Shown here one piece after another: positions 37,907 to 45,350 of a stretch of DNA of 64,000 bases. Origin of the DNA: Burkholderia lata. GTDB lineage: Bacteria > Pseudomonadota > Gammaproteobacteria > Burkholderiales > Burkholderiaceae. The DNA lies in assembly GCF_902499335.1 (NCBI RefSeq), contig NZ_CABVQK010000002.1:708312-772311 (forward strand), read 5' to 3'. Position 1 is the stretch's first letter; the number at the start of each line of letters is the position of its first letter. The notes below the pieces were generated by a model. The model ran no database searches and was not told where the DNA came from. It was given only the letters and a program-made list of their open reading frames with translations. Made by a program: the position numbers and the translations under genes.

Positions 37907-38065
37907 TCATCTGTTGCGCCGACGCTTGTCGCGCCGGCATTCGAAGACGTCGATTCCGTTGATCGGGCGCTCGCGGCGCACCCCCGGTATCTGACGCCGT
38001 CCTCCCTGTTTCAACGATTCCAACCTATAAAGCAGGTTGCGTGCCAGCCGATAGCGGCCGATCAC
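37907..38065 (-). CDS. Possible 52-residue basic protein (alternative reading of the candidate RNA)
   Basis: A frame from GTG at 38065 to TGA at 37907 encodes a very Arg-rich peptide (MIGRYRLARNLLYRLES...), with a stop codon directly upstream. It uses several codons rare in this genome (agg, aga, ata, gga) and has no clear ribosome site. The stem-loops inside it speak more for an RNA. Kept as a low-confidence alternative. Confidence 0.2.
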   Translation of the reverse strand: MIGRYRLARNLLYRLESLKQGGRRQIPGVRRERPINGIDVFECRRDKRRRNR

Positions 38066-38073
38066 CCTGTTGA

Positions 38074-38104
38074 TTTATAAGGAAAATTTTTAAGTCGGCG
38101 ACAA
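38074..38104 (-). promoter_or_regulatory. Promoter-like element for the candidate small RNA
   Basis: On the minus strand TTGTCG (38104-38099), a 19-base AT-rich spacer and TATAAA (38079-38074). The spacing is long but the region is clearly AT-rich. Further upstream (38125-38151) lie CGTAACG and a TTACGTAA palindrome, similar to the heptamers at 561-605. Confidence 0.4.
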
Positions 38105-38202
38105 TGCGGCATGTGTTCTGCCGCCGTAACGCGCTGATGTTACGTAACGTCACGAGGAGGGACCGAACCTCCCGCACCCGTACGCGCCGGCGAGCGGCCA
38201 TG

Positions 38203-38230
38203 AAAAAAGCCCGCCATGTGGCGGGCTTTT
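38203..38230 (-). terminator. Terminator after bamC
   Basis: GCCCGCCA / TGGCGGGC with a 2-base turn, flanked by AAAA/TTTT pairing; six U on the minus strand. It closes the bamC transcript. Confidence 0.88.
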
Positions 38231-38254
38231 CGTTGATGCGGAGAAACGTCGAAA

Positions 38255-39469
38255 TCAGCGGAGCTGATTCACGAGCAGCCCCATGATCTGGCGAGCCGGC
38301 GACGACGTGTCGACCGCCCCCGAATCGTCGACGACCGACACGCGCGTCTGGTCGGCCGTGAGCGCCTTCACGTTGACGCGGTATTGCTTCGCCTGCTTTT
38401 CCTTCTTGCCGTGGAACAGCTGACTCCAGAAGCCTTGCTCGGCCGAACTCAGATCCTTCGGGTCGACATAGCGCACGAAATACAGGCCCTTCGTACGATC
38501 ACGATCGTCGACCGTGAAGTTCGCACGATCGAGCGCGAGACCGACATGCAGCCACGACCGGTCGTACGCCTCGCCGAGCGTGACTTCCGACGGCACGGCG
38601 GCGTCGGCCGTATCGTTGCCTTGTGCCGACGTGCGGGAGACGTTTTGCGCGGCAATCGCAGCAGCAGCCTTCGACGATGCGTCGGCGTCGGCCTTCTTGT
38701 CCTTTTCCTTCGGTACCGTGTTGTCCTTGATGTTCGCGATCGGCGGCTCGCCGTTCTTCGCGCGCTGCTCGTTCTGCGCGAGCACGGCCATCAACCGCTT
38801 CAGGTATTCGGTCTCGAGCGCCGGATCGTTCGGCTTCGGTTCCCACTTGCTCGAATCGTTGTTCGAGCCCGTGATTGCTTCACGCATCCCCTTCTGGCTA
38901 ATGAACACGTAAGTGCCGCCATTCGGCGCCGAATCGAGACGCGTACGGTACTTGTTGCGCTCGGCCGTCACGTACGAGTTGCCCATCGCCTTCGAGATCA
39001 CGCTGCGGATCAGGCCGTCGTTGATCTGCGGATGGGTTTCGTTCCAGTCGGTTTCCATCACGCCCTTGTCGCGCTGGTCGACGACGAGCAGGAAGCCCTG
39101 CTCCTGCCAGAAGCGGCGAACCTGCGGCCAGACGTCGGCCGGTTGCTTGCCGTCGATCACGAGCCAGCTCTCGGTGCCGTCGCGCTGGATATGCATGCCT
39201 GCCACGGCCGGAGCAACGGTGTCCAGCGCAGGCGCCGCCTGCTGGACCTGCTGAAGCGCGGACAGGGAAGTCGCGCCGCCCTGGGGCGGCAGCGAACGCT
39301 GATCGGCCGTCTCGTCGAGCATGTTGGGCGGCACTGCGAGCGACGCTTCCTTCGATTTCGAATCGCTCTTGTAGTCCACTTTCGTGGGCGACGACGTACC
39401 GCAACCGGCGACGAGCGCGCCGGTGGCGAGCACTGCAGCGAACCGCATGGTAAGACGAAGATCAGTCAT
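38255..39469 (-). CDS. bamC: Outer-membrane assembly lipoprotein BamC (NlpB/DapX)
   Basis: A 404-residue lipoprotein of the BAM complex, which inserts beta-barrel proteins. The signal peptide ends in the lipobox VAGC (Cys23). A mostly unstructured N-terminal segment follows, then two helix-grip domains (LVIDGKQPADVWPQVRRFWQEQGFLLVV and SWLHVGLALDRANFTVDDRDRTKGLYFVRYVDP). The start at 39469 was chosen because it gives a proper signal peptide; an ATG 16 codons upstream would add acidic residues before it. The gene upstream of it on this strand is tRNA-Pro. Confidence 0.92.
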   Translation of the reverse strand: MTDLRLTMRFAAVLATGALVAGCGTSSPTKVDYKSDSKSKEASLAVPPNMLDETADQRSLPPQGGATSLSALQQVQQAAPALDTVAPAVAGMHIQRDGTESWLVIDGKQPADVWPQVRRFWQEQGFLLVVDQRDKGVMETDWNETHPQINDGLIRSVISKAMGNSYVTAERNKYRTRLDSAPNGGTYVFISQKGMREAITGSNNDSSKWEPKPNDPALETEYLKRLMAVLAQNEQRAKNGEPPIANIKDNTVPKEKDKKADADASSKAAAAIAAQNVSRTSAQGNDTADAAVPSEVTLGEAYDRSWLHVGLALDRANFTVDDRDRTKGLYFVRYVDPKDLSSAEQGFWSQLFHGKKEKQAKQYRVNVKALTADQTRVSVVDDSGAVDTSSPARQIMGLLVNQLR

Positions 39470-39569
39470 GTTCGGGGAATCCTCTTCCGCTAAATCACGG
39501 CGCTTTCCGTGGATCAACCTTGGATTTTACCGGGGCCGCGCCGCGATGTGCAAAAAAGCGACCGGCAAG

Positions 39570-39606
39570 AAAAAACCCGCGTCAGCCTGAGCTGACGCGG
39601 GTTCTT
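39570..39606 (-). terminator. Terminator after tRNA-Pro
   Basis: AACCCGCGTCAGC / GCTGACGCGGGTT (13 bp) around CTGA, with a run of A at 39570-39575 giving U on the minus strand. Confidence 0.9.
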
Positions 39607-39610
39607 TATC

Positions 39611-39687
<77 letters not shown>

Positions 39688-39850
39688 AAAGAAAAAAATT
39701 ATAACAGACAGTCATCCGATTTAGAACGGGTCGCATGCATTTTGTGGCCATTCTTGTGAAATTTTTTGGCGTGACGGTACCGATGCACGCAACGACGCGC
39801 ATGCCATGGCGCCCTGCGCACCGGCCACACGGCCTCGCATCACATCGCAT

Positions 39851-40564
39851 TCACCGCTTGCGTGCGACACAGATGACCGTCAGCCCGGCGACGCGATTGA
39901 AACGAAACATCGGCAACTCGATGCGGCAGATCGTCTTGAGCAGGCCGTTGACGAACGGATGGTGACGGCGCAATTGTGACGCCGGCTCGCGCGAATGCCG
40001 GCGCGCACGCTCGCCCAGCCGCAATGCTGCCGCGAGCGGAAACGTGAGGCCGAAATAATAGGCACCGTGCTCGACGTCGAGCCCCGCGCGACGCACCACG
40101 TCCTCGAGACCGCCGAGCGTATAGCGGCGCTTGTGCTCGAGAAAATCGTCATGGCCGCTCCAGAGGAACTGGAACGCGGGAACCGTGATCAGGAACCGGC
40201 TGCCCGAAGGCGCGCCCTTTACGTACTGCATCAGCAGACCGACATCGTCGTCGACGTGTTCAAGCACGTCCATCAGCAACACGAGATCGGCGTCGAATCG
40301 ATCAACGGATCGCCGAAAGTGGATGGGCTTGCCGGACGCTTCGCCGTCGGTATCGTCGGCGTAGCTCGTATCGACACACCATGCTTCCATCGCCTGCGTA
40401 CGCTCCAGCAAGTGCTTCGAGAAGAAGCCGGAGCCTGCACCGACATCGAGTATCCGCTTCGCACCCGGCGCACCCAGGAATCGACGGATCGCACTCGCCT
40501 TCGACGCGTAGTACCAGTGATCGCCCACGCCCGCACCCAATACGTCGACTTCCTTGAGATCCAT
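39851..40564 (-). CDS. Class I SAM-dependent methyltransferase
   Basis: A 237-residue methyltransferase of the Methyltransf_11/23 type. Motif I RILDVGAGSGFF (residues 37-48) binds the SAM and VLLMDVLEHVDD is the acidic motif followed by a typical 'FLITVPAFQFLWSGHDDFLEHKRRYT' block seen in small-molecule or lipid/sugar methyltransferases. No membrane segment or signal is convincing. Divergently arranged from the exported phosphatase lipoprotein. Confidence 0.85.
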   Translation of the reverse strand: MDLKEVDVLGAGVGDHWYYASKASAIRRFLGAPGAKRILDVGAGSGFFSKHLLERTQAMEAWCVDTSYADDTDGEASGKPIHFRRSVDRFDADLVLLMDVLEHVDDDVGLLMQYVKGAPSGSRFLITVPAFQFLWSGHDDFLEHKRRYTLGGLEDVVRRAGLDVEHGAYYFGLTFPLAAALRLGERARRHSREPASQLRRHHPFVNGLLKTICRIELPMFRFNRVAGLTVICVARKR

Positions 40565-40900
40565 GACGTTTCCCCGTGATGGCTACCGTGCTTTGGTCGA
40601 TACAGCCTTTGTATGACGATCTTACCCCGCCGCTGCCACCGATCCTACCTGTCGACAACGCGCAGCCGACACCGGCAACCCGCACGCCGCCCTAATCGAA
40701 AGGGACGATGGCCGCTTCGCCGCAAATCGCTACCGTGCGATTACCCGGCGCGAGATCGATGCGTACGGGCGACCCGTCCGACTGCATGCCGATCGATCCG
40801 GCCCGCCCCGGCTTTGCCGCGTCGCGCGCGATACAGGAGGCGGCTCCGGTCACCACCGCAGTCGCGATCTCTTGTAACCATCTGCGACAAAGGGCATTGA
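40565..40900. other. Gap between the divergent methyltransferase and phosphatase genes
   Basis: 336 bases that must hold both promoters. No open frame has a convincing coding pattern, and I see no hairpin or consensus promoter. Confidence 0.4.
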
Positions 40901-41779
40901 ATGCATCAGAAAAACGAAATTTCCCGTCGACATTTTCTCCGGCTGGGCGCCGGCACGATAGGCGTCGTGCTGGGGAGCACGTCGCTGCTGTCGGCATGCG
41001 GAGGCGACTCGATTGCGGTCGCGCCGGTCACGACGCCGCGGCTGAGTTCGGTATCGAATTTTCGCGACACGGCCGGGCCGGACGGAACCGGCTACGTGAC
41101 GACGAGCGGCGCGAAGATGAAGAAAGGCGTGATCTATCGGTCATCCGCGCTCGCGTTGTCCGCCGCCGACGCCGCCACCGTCGGCACGCTCGGCATCAGG
41201 CAGGTCTGCGACCTGCGCACGCCCGCCGAGATCAAGACGCAACCGGATGTGCCGCTGGCCGGCGCCACCTGGCAAAACCTCAACGTGCTCGGGGCCGCCA
41301 GTATCGGGCCGATCCCGACCACCGGCGCCACCGCGACGGCATTCATGTTGAGCATGTACCGCGCGTTCGTCACGTCGGACACCGCGCATGCCAGCTATCA
41401 CGCGCTCTTCACCGGCTTCGCTGCCTCCGGCGAAAACCTGGTGTTCCACTGCACGGCAGGCAAGGATCGCACGGGCTGGGCGACCGCCATCCTGCACACG
41501 ATCCTCGGCATCTCCGGGCAGACGATACTCGCCGACTATCTGCTGACCAACACCTATAGCGCATCGGAAATCGCCGCCTCGGTCGCCCAGGCGCAAAAAG
41601 CCGGCGGGCAAAATGCGGCAGACATGATGACCGCGCTGCAAGGCGCTCACACCGACTATCTGCAGGCGGCATTCGATCAGGTCACCGCGTCGTACGGCTC
41701 GATGACGTCGTATATCGCGAACGGCCTGCAACTCGACCAGGCAACGCTGAACGCAATCCGGCAGCACATGCTGGTCTGA
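40901..41779 (+). CDS. Exported lipoprotein tyrosine phosphatase
   Basis: A 292-residue phosphatase of the tyrosine/dual-specificity fold that lacks any cytoplasmic partner nearby. The signature loop HCTAGKDRTG gives Cys184 as nucleophile and Arg190; the general-acid region and the DLRTPAE block near residue 104 fit the bacterial PTP family close to MptpB. The N-terminus combines a twin-arginine motif (SRRHFLRLG) with a lipobox (LSAC, Cys33), so it is probably exported folded by Tat and anchored in the envelope. The substrate, perhaps a phosphoinositide or phosphopeptide, cannot be told. Confidence 0.85.
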   Translation: MHQKNEISRRHFLRLGAGTIGVVLGSTSLLSACGGDSIAVAPVTTPRLSSVSNFRDTAGPDGTGYVTTSGAKMKKGVIYRSSALALSAADAATVGTLGIRQVCDLRTPAEIKTQPDVPLAGATWQNLNVLGAASIGPIPTTGATATAFMLSMYRAFVTSDTAHASYHALFTGFAASGENLVFHCTAGKDRTGWATAILHTILGISGQTILADYLLTNTYSASEIAASVAQAQKAGGQNAADMMTALQGAHTDYLQAAFDQVTASYGSMTSYIANGLQLDQATLNAIRQHMLV

Positions 41780-42124
41780 CCGACCCGCGGGCTGCCGCGA
41801 CGGGGCCGGATCGCATCCGCGCCTCAACCACCGCGGACGCTGCCCGTCGCATCCGGCGAAACCCGCACCGGCCAAGGCTGGAGCGGGTTTGCCCGGACGC
41901 AGCCACATCCGCCGACGACGCGCCGCGCAAACCAAACGACCGTTTGATCCGGCCGCCCGGCCGCCCCGAATCCGTTGTCCCGCAGCCCGCCGATCCGCGC
42001 TGCCCGGGCGCCCGTTGTTTGGTAACGACGCTCTAGCTCGCTATGCCACACTGCACGGCATCGACGCTCGCGCCGCGCAGTGGCGCGCGCCGCCGTCGAT
42101 CACGACAAGACATGGAGACAGACG
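41780..42124. other. GC-rich gap upstream of the two-domain lipoprotein gene
   Basis: 345 bases without a supported gene. There are no clear hairpins or promoter boxes. Confidence 0.4.
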
Positions 42125-44335
42125 ATGCGGAATGCGGTCCGGCGCGGCCATCGCTCGCCTTTGGCAATTTTCGACTGGATTTCCGGCCCGCCACGCGTGG
42201 CCCGCCCCATCTCGCCCAGGACATCCCGCGTGTTCGGCTGCGGCGCGCTGGCGCTCGCGCTGCTGTGTGCCGGCTGTGCGGAATCGTCCGCGCAGCGTGA
42301 CGGCAACACGTCGGTCGCGTCGACGAAGATCGAACGCACCAAGGCCGAACGCCTCGCCCGAGAGCAGCAGGTCGCACGCACCGTGCCGTCGCTCGCATCG
42401 ATCAGCCTCACGCAACCGCGCCCGTTCACGCTGCGCGACTCGGGCCAGAACGGCGCGATGACGTTCCTGCGCGACGTCGATTTCCGCATCGTCAACAACC
42501 TCGGCTTCTTCATCCATCAGTTGTCGGCGACGCTCGTACCGACGCAGGCCGGCGCGCCGATCGTGTTCGACGATCCGACGAGTTTCGAGATCGACGTGCA
42601 TGAAGGCACGGTCACGCTCGACGACGCGAAGCTGACCGCCCTCTTCAACACCTACATCTTCGGCTATCGCAACGCGCCGCTGCGCAAGCTCGCCGTGTCG
42701 GCCGGCGACGGCGTGATTCACCTGCAAGGCGAGATGCAGCGCGACGGCTGGGTGCCGTTCTCGCTGACGGGCACGCTCGCGATCCGTGACGGCAGCCAGC
42801 TCGTGTTCCATCCGACCGGTGTGCGCGTGTCGGGCATCAACGCGCAGCCGGTGATGCGCGCGGCCAACGTGAAGATGGCCGACCTGCTGAAAGTCCAGAC
42901 GCCGATCGCGCAACTCGCCGGCGACGATCTCGTGATGGCGGTCGACAAGCTGATGCCGCCGCCGCGCCTGAAGCTCACGATCACCGCGCTGCGGGTCACG
43001 CCGGCCGGCCTCGACCTGAAGCTCGACGACGGCACGCATGCCGGCTTTGCGATGCCCGCGAACGCGCCGCAGCAAGCGATGGTCATTCGCGGCGGCGATG
43101 TGAAGTTCATGCGCTCGATGCCGATGAACGCGGACATCCTGATCGGCCCGGTCGATTCCACGAAGCGCGACCAGACTTTCGTGTTCGACCTGTATCACTA
43201 TCGCGACCAGGTGTCGGCCGGCTACTTCAATTTCGACGAAAACGGTGCGATGGCGATCCGGATGCCGTCGTACACAGGCCCGGCCAGTGGCGCGCTGCTC
43301 GGCAACGCGGCCGCGCGCCTGAACGACAGCTTCCTCGCCGCGCAGCAGAATACGCTGCGCGACATACGCCAGCACTGGGAAGCCTACGCACTCGCGGCGA
43401 ACACCGCTCAACCCGGCATGCAGAAGGTCGCGATGCGGCGCACGTCGACCACGCCGTTCAACGAACGGCACGTGTCGAACCGCAACCCGACGATCCACTT
43501 GCGCAACGTCGACTTCAACCTGTCCGGGGATATCGGCTTTCACGTCGAGGATCTCGACGTGGAACTCGTCTCGAAGCGGCCCGGCGAACCCGTCGATCTC
43601 GACGATCCGAACCAGTACGACATCCGCATCCTCGGCGGCACCGTCGTCGAGTCGTGGAAGGCAATGTCCGCGCTCTTCAACAATTATTTGCTCGACTACT
43701 CGCCGCGCTCGCTCAACGACCTGCAACTGAGCGCGGACGGCACGAACCTGCGCGTCCAGGGCGGCATCAAGCTGTGGAACCACGTGCCCGGCGTCTGGCT
43801 GCCGACCGACATGAAGGGCACGTTGTCCGTGCTCGATGACCGGCACCTCGCGTTCAAGCCGTCACAGGTGTCGGTGCTCGGCATTCCGCAGGCGAAGCTG
43901 CTGCGTTCGCTCGGTATCGAGCTCGCTTCGCTGACGCCGTTGCAGCGGCGCGGCGCGGAACTGCGCGGCGACACGCTCGTGCTCGACCAGTACACCGTGT
44001 TTCCGCCGCCCATGCTGAACGGCAAGCTCGGACAGGCCACCGTCGAGCGTGACGGGCTGCGCCTCACGTTCCGGCGCGCGGCGGGCGCACCTGCGCCGCA
44101 ACGGCCGCAGATCGATGCGCCGAGCTACATGTGGATGGAAGGCGGCGACATGAAGATGTTCAACGTGCTCGAACTGAACGTGCGCGCGCTGATCCGGAAT
44201 TCGGCCGAGGCCGGCCCGATGCGTTTCGACCTGTACGGCTACCGCAACCAGGTCGCACAAGGCTCGGTGCGAATGCTGCCGGACGGCACGCTGGTCGTCG
44301 ACATGGGGAAAAAGAATCCGCTCGCGTCGCGTTGA
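42125..44335 (+). CDS. Large lipoprotein with two related halves (possible TULIP/DUF2993-like fold)
   Basis: A 736-residue protein I do not recognise as a named family. The start at 42125 has GGAGA upstream and is the only Met before the hydrophobic core. The lipobox CAGC puts the lipidated Cys at residue 51, an unusually long leader. Residues of about 110-370 and 445-720 are clearly homologous: LRDVDFRI..GFF pairs with LRNVDFNL..GFH, FDDPTSFEIDVHEGTV with LDDPNQYDIRILGGTV, LTALFNTYIFGY with MSALFNNYLLDY, and both halves end FDLY.YR.QV..G. The pattern of alternating strands and a long helix recalls DUF2993/TULIP lipid carriers, so an envelope lipid-handling role is possible. Confidence 0.75.
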   Translation: MRNAVRRGHRSPLAIFDWISGPPRVARPISPRTSRVFGCGALALALLCAGCAESSAQRDGNTSVASTKIERTKAERLAREQQVARTVPSLASISLTQPRPFTLRDSGQNGAMTFLRDVDFRIVNNLGFFIHQLSATLVPTQAGAPIVFDDPTSFEIDVHEGTVTLDDAKLTALFNTYIFGYRNAPLRKLAVSAGDGVIHLQGEMQRDGWVPFSLTGTLAIRDGSQLVFHPTGVRVSGINAQPVMRAANVKMADLLKVQTPIAQLAGDDLVMAVDKLMPPPRLKLTITALRVTPAGLDLKLDDGTHAGFAMPANAPQQAMVIRGGDVKFMRSMPMNADILIGPVDSTKRDQTFVFDLYHYRDQVSAGYFNFDENGAMAIRMPSYTGPASGALLGNAAARLNDSFLAAQQNTLRDIRQHWEAYALAANTAQPGMQKVAMRRTSTTPFNERHVSNRNPTIHLRNVDFNLSGDIGFHVEDLDVELVSKRPGEPVDLDDPNQYDIRILGGTVVESWKAMSALFNNYLLDYSPRSLNDLQLSADGTNLRVQGGIKLWNHVPGVWLPTDMKGTLSVLDDRHLAFKPSQVSVLGIPQAKLLRSLGIELASLTPLQRRGAELRGDTLVLDQYTVFPPPMLNGKLGQATVERDGLRLTFRRAAGAPAPQRPQIDAPSYMWMEGGDMKMFNVLELNVRALIRNSAEAGPMRFDLYGYRNQVAQGSVRMLPDGTLVVDMGKKNPLASR

Positions 44336-44356
44336 TCTGCGTGCACGACACGCATG

Positions 44357-44392
44357 AAAAAAGCCCGGTGGCAGTTTGCCAACCGGGCTTTT
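44357..44392. terminator. Bidirectional terminator between the lipoprotein and merR genes
   Basis: AAAAGCCCGGT pairs with ACCGGGCTTTT, with an inner GGCA/TGCC stem. U tracts exist on both strands, so it closes both converging transcripts. Confidence 0.85.
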
Positions 44393-44416
44393 CATTTCAT
44401 TCTTCGCGCTTCGCGC

Positions 44417-44830
44417 TCAGTCGTGCTTGAGTCCGTCAATCACGTCGAGTAGCGCCTGCCGCAATGCCGTTACGTCGACGGTCGTGCCGGGCTTGCCCGG
44501 CGCGCGTGCATCGGTGGCCGGTACCTCCGGCTCGACGGGTGCTGCGACGGCCCGCTCGCCGCCCGGCGAATCGAGCCGGTTGCGCGCGCCGTTGATCGTG
44601 AATCCCTGCTCGTACAGCAACTCGCGAATTCGCCGGATCAGCAGTACTTCGTGGTGCTGGTAATACCGACGATTGCCACGCCGCTTCACCGGCCGCAGTT
44701 GCGTAAATTCCTGTTCCCAATAACGCAGCACATGAGGCTTGACCCCGCACAGTTCGCTGACTTCACCGATCGTGAAGTAGCGCTTCGCGGGAATCGGAGG
44801 CAAGACGACTTTCTCAACCGTAGTGGTCAT
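44417..44830 (-). CDS. MerR-family regulator
   Basis: A 137-residue protein with an N-terminal MerR helix-turn-helix (residues 16-85, RYFTIGEVSELCGVKPHVLRYWEQEFTQLRPVKRRGNRRYYQHHEV...LLYEQGFTINGAR) and a variable Ala/Pro-rich tail. Proteins of this type sit after ihfA in many beta- and gamma-proteobacteria; their targets are unknown to me. It starts 61 bases after the ihfA stop. Confidence 0.9.
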   Translation of the reverse strand: MTTTVEKVVLPPIPAKRYFTIGEVSELCGVKPHVLRYWEQEFTQLRPVKRRGNRRYYQHHEVLLIRRIRELLYEQGFTINGARNRLDSPGGERAVAAPVEPEVPATDARAPGKPGTTVDVTALRQALLDVIDGLKHD

Positions 44831-44891
44831 CGTCGGTTAACCGTCGGTAAAGGGTGCGCGGCGGCCGCGCGGAGACGTCAGCGCGCGGGGC

Positions 44892-45287
44892 TTACTCCGC
44901 GCCGTTTTCGACCAGCGCCTTCAGCTTCTGGCTCGCGTGGAAGGTTACCACCCGGCGGGCCGCGATCGGAATCGCCTCGCCCGTCTTCGGATTGCGGCCC
45001 GGACGCTGCGGCTTGTCGCGCAACTGGAAATTGCCGAACCCCGACAGCTTGACGCTCTCGCCGTTTTCGAGCGCGTCGCGGATCACCTCGAAAAACGCCT
45101 CGACCATGTCCTTCGCTTCCCGCTTGTTCAGCCCGACGCTGTCGAACAGCAGCTCCGCCAGTTCCGCCTTCGTCAGCGTGGGCGTCTCGGTGGACGCCGG
45201 CGCCGAAGCGTCGCGGTTCATGGCGCTGCGTTGCGCCGTCAGGAGGGCTTCGAATTCACTCGAGGTCATGTCGTTCATATCTGCCAT
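44892..45287 (-). CDS. ihfA: Integration host factor subunit alpha
   Basis: A 131-residue HU/IHF-family DNA-bending protein; with IHF beta it bends specific sites in promoters and recombination complexes. The core is [79 protein letters not shown], including the Pro at the tip of the arm (RNPKTGE). An N-terminal extension of about 30 residues relative to E. coli IHF alpha is present. It follows pheT by 63 bases. Confidence 0.95.
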   Translation of the reverse strand: MADMNDMTSSEFEALLTAQRSAMNRDASAPASTETPTLTKAELAELLFDSVGLNKREAKDMVEAFFEVIRDALENGESVKLSGFGNFQLRDKPQRPGRNPKTGEAIPIAARRVVTFHASQKLKALVENGAE

Positions 45288-45350
45288 ACAGCGCGTTAAA
45301 TCAAAACTTACGATCGGAAAAGGCCGCCCGCGAGCGGGCGGACCTCCTCC

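Larger units (their letters stand above)
37810..38067 (-). ncRNA. Candidate structured small RNA, about 250 nt, ending in a terminator
   Basis: Minus-strand transcript predicted from a promoter-like pair (38074-38104) to a strong terminator. Reading along the RNA, stem-loops lie at 37983-37965 (GGGTGC / GCGCCC), 37938-37918 (8 bp, one G-U), 37905-37884 (GATCCGC / GCGGATC), 37872-37850 (GTCGCC / GGCGAC) and the terminator at 37843-37819. I could not match it to 6S, tmRNA, RNase P or 4.5S RNA by eye. An alternative is that it encodes the small basic protein described at 37907-38065. Confidence 0.45.

Noticed and set aside
37698..37940. An 80-codon minus-strand frame overlapping the candidate RNA terminator
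   Set aside because: It would run through a strong terminator and overlap the ABM gene start; the translated sequence is not protein-like.
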